Below are positions 25,858-35,258 of a stretch of 64,000 nucleotides of DNA, piece after piece. Every line of letters begins with the position of its first letter. Within the stretch, counting starts at the first letter, position 1. A program made the position numbers and the translations under genes. Where the stretch lies: NCBI RefSeq assembly GCF_051433195.1, contig NZ_JBHMFT010000016.1:1-64000 (forward strand). The letters are read 5' to 3'. This DNA comes from Falsiroseomonas sp051433195. GTDB taxonomy: Bacteria; Pseudomonadota; Alphaproteobacteria; Acetobacterales; Acetobacteraceae. The notes under the pieces were generated by a model. It worked only from the letters and a program-made list of their open reading frames with translations, was not told the origin of the DNA and ran no database searches.

Positions 25858-28229
25858 ACGATTTGTCGGCGGTGGATCGCCCGAACTCCTACATCGGTCG
25901 CAGCGTGCCGCGGCCGAATGCGAGGCGGCTGGTCGCGGGGCGCGGCAGCTACGTCGACGACCTGCGGCTGCCGCGCATGGTGCATGTGGCCTTCCTGCGC
26001 AGCCCGCACGCGCATGCGCGCATCCTGGCCATCGACAGCGCCGCGGCGAAGGCTTCGCCCGGCGTGGTGCGCGTGGTCACGGGTGCGGAGATGGCCGAAA
26101 TCTGCACCCCCTGGGTCGGCGTGCTGCACCACCTCAAGGGGCTGAAATCCGCACCACAGCATGCGCTGGCGGTGGACCGTGCCTGCTGGCAGGGCGAGCC
26201 CGTCGTCGCCGTCGTCGCACGCACGCGGGCGGAGGCGGAGGATGCGGTCGGCCTCGTCGAGGTGACCTGGCAGGAACTGCCGGCGGCCGTGGACATGGAG
26301 GTGGCGCTGGCGCCGGGCGCGGCGGTGATCCACCCGGAGCTCGGCGACAACCTGGCGTTCCAGCGCGAGCATGTCGGCGGCGAGCCGGAGGCCTGCTTCG
26401 CCGATCCGGACAGCATCGTCGTGCAGGCCACCTTCCATACCGGCCGGCACACCGGCGTCTGCCTGGAAGGCCGCGCGATCCTGGCCGACTGGAACCCGTC
26501 GGAGGGGCGCCTGACGGCGTACCATTCCAATCAGGCGCCGCACATGATGCAGACGGTGTTCGCGAAGCACCTTGGCCTGCGCGAGGGCGATGTGCGCGTG
26601 ATCTGCCGCGACGTCGGCGGCAGCTACGGCATCAAGGTGCATGTCTACCCGGACGAGATGGCGACGGCGGCGCTGTCGAAGATGCTGGGCCGGCCGGTGA
26701 AGTTCGCCGCCGACCGGATCGAGGGCATGGTCTCCGACATCCACGCCCGCGACCACCGCATCACCGCGCGTGCGGCGGTGACGAAGGACGGCACGATCAC
26801 CGCGATGGAGATCGACGACCTGACCGGCATCGGACCGTATTCGGTCTATCCGCGCACCTCGGCGGTCGAGGGCAACCAGGTGGTGAACCTGACCGGCGGG
26901 CCCTACGCGCTGCGCGGCTACAAGGCGCGCACCAGCGTGGTGTTCCAGAACAAGACGCCGACCTGCCAGTACCGCGCCGTGGGCCATCCGATCGCGACGG
27001 CGGTGACGGAAGGGCTTGTTGACCTCGCGGCGGAGGCCGTCGGCCTGGACCCGGCCGAGATCCGGCGCCGCAACCTGATCGCCGATGACGCCTATCCCTT
27101 CAGGAACCTGGCGAACCTGTCCTTCGAAGGCCTGTCGCATCACGCCTGCCTGGCGAAGCTGCTGGCGATGATGGACTACGAGGCTCTGCGCGCGGAACGC
27201 GACGCGCTGCGCGCCAAGGGCGTGTATCGCGGCATCGGGCTCGCCAGCTTCATCGAGCTGACGAACCCCTCGCCCTTCATGTACGGCGTCGGCGGCGCGC
27301 GGATTTCCGCGATGGATGGCGCGACGGTGCGGCTCGACCCGGACGGCAGCGTCGCCGTGTCCTCCGGCGTGACGGAACAGGGCCAGGGGACGGAGGGCAT
27401 GCTGGCGCAGATCACCGCCAGCGCGGTCGGCGTCGACATCTCCCGCGTCCGCGTCACCACCGGCGATACCGAGACGACGCCCTATGGCGGCGGCACCTGG
27501 GCCAGCCGCGGCGCCGGTATCGGCGGGGAGGCGGCGTTGCAGGCGGGCACCGCGCTGCGCGCGCAGATCCTGTTGATCGCCGGCGCCATGCTGCAGGCGG
27601 CGCCGGAGACGCTCGACGTGCGCGCCGGCGTCGTGGTGGACCGTGCGACGGGGGCGGAAAGGCTGCCGCTGGAAGAACTCGGCCGCATCGTCTATTTCCG
27701 CGGCGACACGCTGCCGAAGGACCTGCCGCGGGAACTGGTGGCGACGCGCCACTACACGCCGAAAGAATACCCCTTCTGCTTCACCAACGGCGCGCAGGCC
27801 AGCTACCTGGAGGTCGACGTCGACACGGGTTTCGTGAAGCTGCTCGGGCATTGGTGCGTCGAGGATTGCGGCACCATCATCAACCCGATGCTGGTGGATG
27901 AGCAGATCCGCGGCGGCGTGGTGCAGGGCCTCGGCGGCGCACTGCTGGAACACTGCGTCTATTCGCCGGAAGGCCAGTTGCTGACCGGATCGCTGGCCGA
28001 CTACCTGCTGCCGATGGCGGGCGAGATGCCGGACATCGCGGTGGGCCATGTCGAAACGCCGACGCGCGAATCCGCACTCGGCGCCAAGGGCGCCGGCGAG
28101 GCCGGGACGGCGGGTGCGCCGGCCGCGGTGCAGAACGCCATCAACGACGCGCTGCGGCCCTTCGGCGCGCGCGTCTTCGCGCAACCCTTCACACCCGCGC
28201 GCATCCTCGGCGCGCTCGGCAAGATCTAG
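25854..28229 (+). CDS. Molybdenum hydroxylase, molybdopterin-binding large subunit (CoxL/XdhA family)
   Basis: The catalytic subunit (791 aa), which hydroxylates a substrate at a carbon, usually next to nitrogen or at an aldehyde, using water-derived oxygen. The N-terminus has YIGRSVPRPNARRLVAGRG and PRMVHVAFLRSPHAHARI. DVGGSYGIKVHVYPDE is in the molybdopterin region, and the catalytic glutamate lies in GAGEAGTAGAPAAVQNAI at the C-terminus. The active-site loop of form I CO dehydrogenase (VAYRCSFR) is absent; the equivalent reads TCQYRAVGHPIA. It is therefore not a true CO dehydrogenase. The substrate is unknown; the cyclase upstream and TRAP genes downstream suggest an imported heteroaromatic. 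Confidence 0.92.
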   Translation: MNDLSAVDRPNSYIGRSVPRPNARRLVAGRGSYVDDLRLPRMVHVAFLRSPHAHARILAIDSAAAKASPGVVRVVTGAEMAEICTPWVGVLHHLKGLKSAPQHALAVDRACWQGEPVVAVVARTRAEAEDAVGLVEVTWQELPAAVDMEVALAPGAAVIHPELGDNLAFQREHVGGEPEACFADPDSIVVQATFHTGRHTGVCLEGRAILADWNPSEGRLTAYHSNQAPHMMQTVFAKHLGLREGDVRVICRDVGGSYGIKVHVYPDEMATAALSKMLGRPVKFAADRIEGMVSDIHARDHRITARAAVTKDGTITAMEIDDLTGIGPYSVYPRTSAVEGNQVVNLTGGPYALRGYKARTSVVFQNKTPTCQYRAVGHPIATAVTEGLVDLAAEAVGLDPAEIRRRNLIADDAYPFRNLANLSFEGLSHHACLAKLLAMMDYEALRAERDALRAKGVYRGIGLASFIELTNPSPFMYGVGGARISAMDGATVRLDPDGSVAVSSGVTEQGQGTEGMLAQITASAVGVDISRVRVTTGDTETTPYGGGTWASRGAGIGGEAALQAGTALRAQILLIAGAMLQAAPETLDVRAGVVVDRATGAERLPLEELGRIVYFRGDTLPKDLPRELVATRHYTPKEYPFCFTNGAQASYLEVDVDTGFVKLLGHWCVEDCGTIINPMLVDEQIRGGVVQGLGGALLEHCVYSPEGQLLTGSLADYLLPMAGEMPDIAVGHVETPTRESALGAKGAGEAGTAGAPAAVQNAINDALRPFGARVFAQPFTPARILGALGKI

Positions 28230-28245
28230 TCAGGGAGAAACGAAC

Positions 28246-29313
28246 ATGACGAACTGGACCCGCCGGGCGCTGCTCGGCACCGCCGCCGCCGCGCCGCTGG
28301 CCGCACCTTCCGTGCTGGCGGCACAGACGCAGATCAACATCACCATCGCGGCGTCCCACCCCACCACCATCGCCTGGATCTGGGCGATGCAGCAGGCGCT
28401 GATGCCGACGGTGAACAAGGAGCTGGAGAACACCCGCTTCCGCATCCGCTGGCGCGAGGCGTTCGGCGGCACGCTGTACCGCTTCACGGAAACCCGCAAC
28501 GCGGTGAAGGACGGCATCACCGATGTCGGCTTCGTCGGCACGCTGTGGGAGGGCAGCGCGATGCCCCTGCAGAACGTCACCTACTTCACGCCCTTCGCCA
28601 CGGACAATCTGCGCCTGCAGGTCGACGTGATGGAGAAGATGCACGCCGAGATGCCGGAGATGCAGCGCGCCTGGACCGAGAACAACATGGTCTATCTCGG
28701 CAGCTGCGGCACCGAGACCTACGATCTGTGGACCACCTTCCCGATCCGCACGCTGGACGACCTGCGGAACCGCCGCATCTCGGCGCCGGGCGTGTCCGCA
28801 AGCTGGCTCGGCGGCACCGGCGCGGTGCCGGTGAATGGCGCGCTGACCACCTACTACACGGACATCCAGACCGGCGTGTCGGAAGGCGCGCTGTCCTTCC
28901 CCTCCGGCATCTTCCCGGTGCGGGTGCATGAGGTCGCGAAGTACATCACGCGGGTCAATGTCGGCTGCATGTATGTCGGCGGCATCGGCATGAACCGGCA
29001 GACCTTCAACCGGCTGGACCCGGTGGTGCAGGCGGCGTTCCGCGCCGGCGGCAAGGCCTATACCTCCGCCCTGACCAACCGCGTGCTGGAAACCAGCGAG
29101 GCGAACCTGGCCGAGATGGGGGCGAAGGGCGCCGAGATCTCCACCTTCCCGGCCGCCGAGCGGCAGCGCTGGGTCGATGGCCTGCCCGACATCGCCGGTG
29201 ACTGGGCGCGCGCCAACGAAGGCCGCAACCAGCCGGCGAAGAAGGTGCTGGCCGCCTACATGGACGGCCTCCGCGCCGGCGGCGCCACGCCCGGGCGCGC
29301 CTGGACCGCCTAG
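28246..29313 (+). CDS. TRAP transporter substrate-binding protein (DctP family)
   Basis: The periplasmic binding protein of a TRAP transporter (355 aa), which captures organic acids and related ligands for sodium- or proton-driven uptake. A twin-arginine-like signal (TRRALLGTAAAAPLAAPSVLAAQ) precedes the mature protein and may direct folded export. DctP features are seen in ENTRFRIRWREAFGG, DGITDVGFVGTLWEG and the arginine-containing RNRRISAPGV region. CAGGGAGAAACG lies before the ATG at 28246, 16 bp after the hydroxylase stop, implying one operon. The ligand is unknown. A strong stem-loop follows the stop codon. Confidence 0.9.
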   Translation: MTNWTRRALLGTAAAAPLAAPSVLAAQTQINITIAASHPTTIAWIWAMQQALMPTVNKELENTRFRIRWREAFGGTLYRFTETRNAVKDGITDVGFVGTLWEGSAMPLQNVTYFTPFATDNLRLQVDVMEKMHAEMPEMQRAWTENNMVYLGSCGTETYDLWTTFPIRTLDDLRNRRISAPGVSASWLGGTGAVPVNGALTTYYTDIQTGVSEGALSFPSGIFPVRVHEVAKYITRVNVGCMYVGGIGMNRQTFNRLDPVVQAAFRAGGKAYTSALTNRVLETSEANLAEMGAKGAEISTFPAAERQRWVDGLPDIAGDWARANEGRNQPAKKVLAAYMDGLRAGGATPGRAWTA

Positions 29314-29326
29314 TCCGGCATTCTGC

Positions 29327-29368
29327 GGCCAGCGTCGCCTGACGCTGGCCGAGCGGCCGAACGGCCGC
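29327..29368. terminator. Stem-loops after the TRAP binding-protein gene
   Basis: A perfect 10-bp inverted repeat GGCCAGCGTC-GCCT-GACGCTGGCC (29327-29350) lies 13 bases after the dctP stop. A second hairpin, GCGGCC-GAAC-GGCCGC, follows at 29353-29368. No T-run is present. They probably stabilise the upstream mRNA or attenuate permease transcription rather than end it fully. The same position is filled by stem-loops in the two ABC operons. Confidence 0.55.
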
Positions 29369-29429
29369 CGCCGGCAGTCCGGCGAAGCCAAGCGGCCGGA
29401 GGTCGCGCCCGGCGTCTGAGGGTCGCAAA

Positions 29430-29990
29430 ATGTCTGAGCTCGATACCGTCAGCGACGCGGCGCAGGAGGAAGCGGCGCGACCGCCGAAGGATGCCTTCGG
29501 CCTGGTGCTGTGGGTGCTGAACAGCCTCGGCACGCTGATGATCGCGGCGATGATGGTGCTGATCGTCAGTGACGTCGTCGGCCGGTCCTTCTTCAACGCG
29601 CCGCTGGATGGCGTGGCGGAGATATCCGCCAAGCTCATCGTCGCCATCGTCTTCCTGCAACTGCCAGCCGCGATCCACGCACGGCGGATGACGCGCGCCG
29701 ACATGTTCCTGAATCGGCTGGAGGCGCGCAGCCCGCGCGCGGCGCAGGTGCTGGAGGCGGTGTTTGCCGGCATCGGGGTCTTCGTCTTCTGGATCATCTT
29801 CCAGGCGACGCTGCCGCAATTCCTCGATGCGTGGGAACAGAACGAGTTCTTCGGCGTGCAGGGCGTCTGGACCCTGCCGACCTGGCCGATCCGGCTTGCC
29901 ATCCTGATCGGTTGCGCCGGCGCGGCGCTCGCCAGCGGGCTGCACGTCCTGGTCGGGCTGAAGCGCGCCATCACGGGGCAGCCGGCATGA
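29430..29990 (+). CDS. TRAP transporter small permease (DctQ family)
   Basis: The small membrane subunit (186 aa) with four hydrophobic helices: LVLWVLNSLGTLMIAAMMVLIVSDV region, LIVAIVFLQLPAAI, VFAGIGVFVFWIIFQ and LAILIGCAGAALASGLHVLV, given by their cores. It has a 25-residue polar N-terminal tail. It supports folding and coupling of the large permease. The ATG at 29430 starts the gene. Its stop overlaps the large permease gene by ATGA. Confidence 0.9.
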   Translation: MSELDTVSDAAQEEAARPPKDAFGLVLWVLNSLGTLMIAAMMVLIVSDVVGRSFFNAPLDGVAEISAKLIVAIVFLQLPAAIHARRMTRADMFLNRLEARSPRAAQVLEAVFAGIGVFVFWIIFQATLPQFLDAWEQNEFFGVQGVWTLPTWPIRLAILIGCAGAALASGLHVLVGLKRAITGQPA

Positions 29991-31300
29991 TCGAGATCGA
30001 GATCGGCCTGGCGCTGATCGCCATCATGGCGGGCCTGGTGCTGGCCGGCGTGCCGATCGGCATCGGCCTGGTGTTCCTGTCCTATATCGGCATCGGCCTG
30101 ATCCGGGAGAACTGGGACCTGGCGGGGCGCCTGCTGGCCCTGGCTTCCTACGCCGCCATCTCGGACTACCTGTTCGCCACCATCCCGTTGTTCGTGTTGA
30201 TGGGGCTGCTGGTGTCCGTCAGCGATGTCGGGCGCGACACCTTCGAGGTCGCGCAGCACCTGCTGCGGCGGCTGCGCGGCGGCCTCGGCATGGCAACCGT
30301 GTTGGCCAATGCGGTGTTCGGCGCGGTGACCGGCATCTCCATCGCCTCGGCGGCCGTGTTCACCAAGGTCGCCGTGCCGCAGATGATGCGCTTCGGCTAC
30401 ACGCCGCGCTTCGCGGTGGGCTGCGTCGCCGGCAGTTCGATCCTCGGCATGCTGATCCCACCCTCCCTGCTTCTCATCATCTACGGCGTGCTGGCGGAAG
30501 TCTCGATCGGCGGGCTGTTCCTGGCGGGGATCGTGCCCGGCCTGGTGATGGCGGCGGGCTTCATGCTGATGATCTGGCTGATGGCGACTTTCCGGCCGGA
30601 CTGGGTGCAGCCCGTCGGCGCCAACGTGGCCCCGCCGACGGAGGAGACCACGGCCAGCCTGCTGGCCAAGTCCGTGCCGATCACCACGCTGATCGGCCTG
30701 GTGCTCGGCGGCCTCTACACCGGCTTCTTCACCCCGACCGAGGCGGGCGCAGTCGGGGCCTTCGGCGCCCTGGTCATCGCGGTCGTCCGGCGCCGGCTGA
30801 GCCTGGCGAAGTTCTGGCGCATCCTGGTGGAGACGGGGTTCGTCTCGGTCGGCATCCTGTTCCTGCTGATCGCGGCCAGCATGTATTCACGGATGCTGAC
30901 CATGGCCGGCATCCCGGCCTCCATCGCCGATCTGATCCAGGCGATGGGCCTCGGGGTCTATGGCTTCCTGCTGGTCTATATTCTTTTCGTCCTGCTGCTC
31001 GGCATGATCGTCGACAGTTCCTCCATCCTGCTGATCGTCACGCCGATCGCGGCGCCCATCGCCATGGCGTTCAACCTGGATTTGATCCACTTCGGCATCA
31101 TCACGGTGATCGCGGTGGAGGTCGGGCTGCTGACACCGCCCTTTGGCATCGGCGCCTTCGCGGTGAAGGCGACACTCAACGACCGGCGAATCGGATTGGA
31201 AACGATCTTTGCCGGTTGCGTTCCGTTCATCGGCGTGATGCTGGCCGTCCTGGCCCTGATCGTGGCCTTTCCAGGCCTTTCGCTGGTTTTCGTGGGCTAG
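29987..31300 (+). CDS. TRAP transporter large permease (DctM family)
   Basis: The translocating membrane subunit (437 aa) with about twelve helices in the ion-transporter fold. Typical DctM segments are VLAGVPIGIGLVFL near the N-terminus and AISDYLFATIPLFVLMG. GAVTGISIASAAVFTKVAVPQM follows, and LGMLIPPSLLLIIYGVLAEVSIG contains the conserved Pro-Pro pair. FTPTEAGAVGAFGALV and EVGLLTPPFGIGAF mark the second half. ATGA overlap with the small permease. With the binding protein it forms a complete tripartite TRAP system. Confidence 0.94.
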   Translation: MIEIEIGLALIAIMAGLVLAGVPIGIGLVFLSYIGIGLIRENWDLAGRLLALASYAAISDYLFATIPLFVLMGLLVSVSDVGRDTFEVAQHLLRRLRGGLGMATVLANAVFGAVTGISIASAAVFTKVAVPQMMRFGYTPRFAVGCVAGSSILGMLIPPSLLLIIYGVLAEVSIGGLFLAGIVPGLVMAAGFMLMIWLMATFRPDWVQPVGANVAPPTEETTASLLAKSVPITTLIGLVLGGLYTGFFTPTEAGAVGAFGALVIAVVRRRLSLAKFWRILVETGFVSVGILFLLIAASMYSRMLTMAGIPASIADLIQAMGLGVYGFLLVYILFVLLLGMIVDSSSILLIVTPIAAPIAMAFNLDLIHFGIITVIAVEVGLLTPPFGIGAFAVKATLNDRRIGLETIFAGCVPFIGVMLAVLALIVAFPGLSLVFVG

Positions 31301-31455
31301 GGCTGCCTCCCATTCGGGCAAGGCATCGGCACCCTTGCGTCCGTCGCGCGCAGCCTTCATGAATGCGGCGAAAGCGCATCGGCCATGCGCCAGGGGCAGG
31401 GCGCCCCGGTGACGGGGCCGCTCGCGCGACAACGAACAATTGGGGGCGTCCGCGA

Positions 31456-32224
31456 GTGGTCGATTCGATCCTCGAGACAGAGGGGCTGACGAAGGAGTTC
31501 CGCGGTTTCGCCGCGGTCAGCGACGTGCGGCTGGAGGTCAAGCGTGGCAGCATCCACGGCCTGATCGGCCCGAACGGCGCCGGCAAGACCACCTGCTTCA
31601 ACCTGCTGACCAAGTTCCTGCCGCCGACGCGGGGTACCATCCGCTACGATGGCCGCGACATCACCGGCATGAAGCCGGCAGAGGTCGCCCGCCTCGGCCT
31701 GGTCCGATCCTTCCAGATCTCGGCCGTGTTCCCCAACCTGACGGTGCTGGAGAATGTGCGGCTCGCCCTGCAGCGCCAGCGAGGCGGGTCCTTCGACTTC
31801 TGGCGGGGCGAGAGCCTGCTGAAGCAGTACGACGACCGCGCCATGGCGCTGCTGGAGGATGTCGGGCTCACCGGCTATGCGCGCTATTCGGCCGGCCAGT
31901 TGCCCTATGGCCGCAAGCGGGCGCTGGAGATCGCGACGACGCTGGCGCTCGACCCCGTGATGCTGCTGCTGGACGAACCCACCGCGGGCATGACGCATGA
32001 GGATGTGGACCGCATCGTGGCGCTGGTGAAGCGCGTCGCGCAGGGCCGCACCGTGCTGCTGGTGGAACACAATCTGAAGGTCGTGGAAGGCCTGTGCGAT
32101 ACCATCACCGTGCTGACCCGCGGTCGCGTCCTGGCGCAGGGCGACTATGCCAGCGTGTCCCGCAACCCCGAGGTCCAGGCGGCCTATCTCGGCACCGATC
32201 CTGGCATCGCCGGAGGCACAACAC

Positions 32225-32232
<8 letters not shown>
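31456..32232 (+). CDS. livG: Branched-chain-type ABC transporter ATP-binding protein (LivG family)
   Basis: One of two ATPases (258 aa) of a hydrophobic amino acid/aromatic uptake (HAAT) ABC transporter. Walker A is GPNGAGKTT and Walker B LLLDEPTAG. The signature region reads QLPYGRKRALEIA, as usual for LivG. The C-terminal VLAQGDYASVSRNPEVQAAYLG is the family ending. The frame is open to 31363, but GTG at 31456 (VVDSILETEGL) with GGGGG upstream matches the family start. It lies 155 bp after dctM, so it probably has its own promoter. LivF overlaps its end by eight bases. Confidence 0.93.
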
Positions 32233-32968
<736 letters not shown>

Positions 32969-33022
32969 AGGCCCGGGCTGAACCTGCCAATCCAAGTCTG
33001 TGATCCTGGGGAGAACACGAGA

Positions 33023-34267
33023 ATGACCATCAATCGCCGCACGCTTCTCGGCGCCGCCGCGGCCCTTCCGGCCCTCGGTGGCCTGCCCTTCCGCAGCGCC
33101 CGTGCGCAGGCGGCCAACACCATCCGCATCGGCGTGCTGAACGACCAGTCCGGCCTGTACCGCGACCTGTCCGGCCCGGGCTCGGCCCAGGCGGTGGAGA
33201 TGGCGGTGAAGGAATCCGGCATCGCCGCGCGCGGCGTGACGGTGCAGGTGGTGCAGGCGGACCACCAGAACCGCCCCGATGTCGGCTCCACCGTGGTGCG
33301 GCAGTGGATCGACCGCGACGGCATCGACGTGGTGGTGGACGTGCCGACCTCCTCCGTCGCGCTCGCCGTCAACACGCTGGTGCGGGAGAAGAACAAGGTC
33401 TTCCTGAATTCCGGTGCCGCGACCTCCGACCTCACCGGCGCGCAATGCTCGCCCAACACCATCCACTGGACCTACGACACCTGGATGCTGGCCAATTCCA
33501 CCGGCGGCGCCATGGTGCGGGCCGGCGGCAAGTCCTGGTTCTTCATCACCGCGGACTACGCCTTCGGCCATGCGCTGGAGCGTGACACTGGCAATTTCGT
33601 GAAGGCGCAGGGCGGCGAGGTTCTTGGCTCCGTCCGCACGCCGTTCCCCGGCACCACGGACTTCTCCTCCTACCTGCAGCAGGCGCAGCGGTCGCGCGCG
33701 CAGGTCATCGGCCTGGCGAATGCGGGCGGCGACACCATCAATTCCATCAAGCAGGCCTCCGAATTCCGCATCACCCGCGGCGGCCGGGTCAAGCTCGCCG
33801 GCCTGCTGGTGTTCGTGACCGATGTGCACGCGCTCGGCCTGGAAGTGGCGCAGGGGCTGGTGCTGTCCGAGACCTTCTACTGGAACATGAACGACAAGAC
33901 GCGCGGCTTCACCGAGCGCCTGGGCGCCATGCCGGGCAACGTCAAGCCCTCCATGGTCCAGGCGGGCTGCTACGCCTCCGTCCTGCATTACCTGAAGGCG
34001 GTGGGCGACATGGGCGTGGCGGCGGCCAAGGCCTCCGGCACCGAGGCGGTGACGCGGATGAAGGCGATGCCGACCGCCGACGACTGCTTCGGCGAGGGCA
34101 CCATCCGCGCCGATGGCCGCAAGCTGCACCCCTGCTACCTGTTCGAGGTGAAGCAGCCCTCCGAGAGCAGCGCGCCGTGGGACTACTACAAGCTGCTCGG
34201 CACCACCGAGGCGAACCAGGCCTTCCGCCCGATCGCCGATGGCAACTGCACGCTGGTCCGTAGCTGA
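33023..34267 (+). CDS. ABC transporter substrate-binding protein (LivK/amide-urea type)
   Basis: The periplasmic binding protein (414 aa) of the HAAT-type transporter. A twin-arginine-like signal, NRRTLLGAAAALPALGG, ends near AQA at residue 32. The mature part begins NTIRIGVLNDQSGLYRDLSGPG, typical of type I periplasmic binding proteins. VVVDVPTSSVALAVNTLV and FFITADYAFGHALE are visible in the two lobes. The family binds branched-chain amino acids, amides, urea or aromatic acids; residues here do not settle which. It sits between the ATPase and permease genes and is followed by a strong palindrome. Confidence 0.9.
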   Translation: MTINRRTLLGAAAALPALGGLPFRSARAQAANTIRIGVLNDQSGLYRDLSGPGSAQAVEMAVKESGIAARGVTVQVVQADHQNRPDVGSTVVRQWIDRDGIDVVVDVPTSSVALAVNTLVREKNKVFLNSGAATSDLTGAQCSPNTIHWTYDTWMLANSTGGAMVRAGGKSWFFITADYAFGHALERDTGNFVKAQGGEVLGSVRTPFPGTTDFSSYLQQAQRSRAQVIGLANAGGDTINSIKQASEFRITRGGRVKLAGLLVFVTDVHALGLEVAQGLVLSETFYWNMNDKTRGFTERLGAMPGNVKPSMVQAGCYASVLHYLKAVGDMGVAAAKASGTEAVTRMKAMPTADDCFGEGTIRADGRKLHPCYLFEVKQPSESSAPWDYYKLLGTTEANQAFRPIADGNCTLVRS

Positions 34268-34273
34268 CCGAAA

Positions 34274-34319
34274 GCCCTCTCCCCCCGGTCGGGGGGAGAG
34301 GGTTGGGTGAGGGGGGCCT
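34274..34319. repeat. Dispersed palindrome between livK-type and livH genes
   Basis: A perfect 12-bp inverted repeat, CCCTCTCCCCCC-GGTC-GGGGGGAGAGGG (34275-34302), is followed by GTTGGGTGAGGGGGGCCTC. It begins seven bases after the binding-protein stop and lies in the 100-bp gap before livH. It is nearly identical to the copy at 42586 in the dipeptide-type operon and related to the copies at 9304 and 13797. In this position it could protect the binding-protein mRNA and lower permease expression. Confidence 0.85.
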
Positions 34320-34367
34320 CGCGCCCCCCGCCGTCCTGGAACTGCCTGCAACGAAGGCCCGCGCCCG

Positions 34368-35255
34368 GTGATCGAAAACCTGCTGTTCGAACTCGAGATG
34401 GCCGCGCCGCAGGTGATCCTGGGCCTGGTGAACGGCGCCTTCTACGCGCTGCTCTCGCTCGGCCTCGCCATCATCTTCGGCATGCTGAACGTCATCAACT
34501 TCGCCCATGGCGCGCAGTTCATGATGGGCGCCTTCGTCGCCTGGATGCTGCTGGCCTGGGCCGGCATCCCCTATTGGGGCGCGCTGGTGCTGGCGCCGCT
34601 GATCGTCGGCGCCTTCGGCGTGGTCATCGAACGCACGATGATCGCCCGATTGTACAAGCTGGACCACCTGTACGGCCTGCTGCTGACCTTCGGCCTGGCG
34701 CTGATCATCGAAGGTGTGTTCCGCAACCAGTTCGGCTCCTCCGGCCTGCCCTACGCGCCGCCGGCGGCCTTCAATGCGCTGAACATCGATCTGCCGATCA
34801 TGTTCCTGCCGGGCTACCGGGTCTGGGTCGTCATCGCCTCCCTCATAGTCTGCCTCGCCACCTGGCTGGTGATCGAGAGGACCAAGATCGGCGCCTACCT
34901 CCGCGCCGCGACGGAACGGCCGGAACTGGTGCAGGCCTTCGGCATCAACGTGCCGCGGATGATGACGCTGACCTACGGCGCGGGCGTCGCGCTGGCCGCC
35001 TTCGCCGGCGTGCTGGCGGCACCGATCTATTCGGTGAACCCGGCCATGGGGGCCAACTTCATCATCACGGTCTTCGCCGTCGTCGTCATCGGCGGCATGG
35101 GGTCCATCATGGGCTCCGTCGTCACCGGCTTCGGGCTGGGGCTGATCGAGGGCATGGCGCGGGTGTTCTACCCCGAGGCCTCCGCCACCGTCGTCTTCGT
35201 CATCATGGCAATCGTGCTGCTGACGCGGCCCGCCGGCCTGTTCGGGAGGGGCTGA
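34368..35255 (+). CDS. livH: Branched-chain-type ABC transporter permease (LivH family)
   Basis: An inner-membrane permease (295 aa) with about eight helices. The family start QVILGLVNGAFYALLSLGLAIIFGMLNVINFAHG is clear in its parts (GAFYALLSLGLAIIFG, NVINFAHGAQFMMGA). ATERPELVQAFGINV is the cytoplasmic EAA-like coupling loop, and GGMGSIMGSVVTGFGLGLIEG lies near the C-terminus. Translation starts at GTG 34368. LivM follows after three bases. Confidence 0.93.
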   Translation: MIENLLFELEMAAPQVILGLVNGAFYALLSLGLAIIFGMLNVINFAHGAQFMMGAFVAWMLLAWAGIPYWGALVLAPLIVGAFGVVIERTMIARLYKLDHLYGLLLTFGLALIIEGVFRNQFGSSGLPYAPPAAFNALNIDLPIMFLPGYRVWVVIASLIVCLATWLVIERTKIGAYLRAATERPELVQAFGINVPRMMTLTYGAGVALAAFAGVLAAPIYSVNPAMGANFIITVFAVVVIGGMGSIMGSVVTGFGLGLIEGMARVFYPEASATVVFVIMAIVLLTRPAGLFGRG

Positions 35256-35258
35256 GCC

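Noticed and set aside
25812..28184. A 790-residue minus-strand open frame opposite the molybdenum hydroxylase large subunit
   Set aside because: It has the Arg/His/Gln/Val composition of a shadow frame and lies under a gene with full-length homology features. Similar long shadows occur at 32105-34351 and 33942-36314.
25854..28229. Aerobic CO dehydrogenase large subunit
   Set aside because: The form I active-site loop VAYRCSFR is missing, so the enzyme belongs to the wider xanthine dehydrogenase family with unknown substrate.
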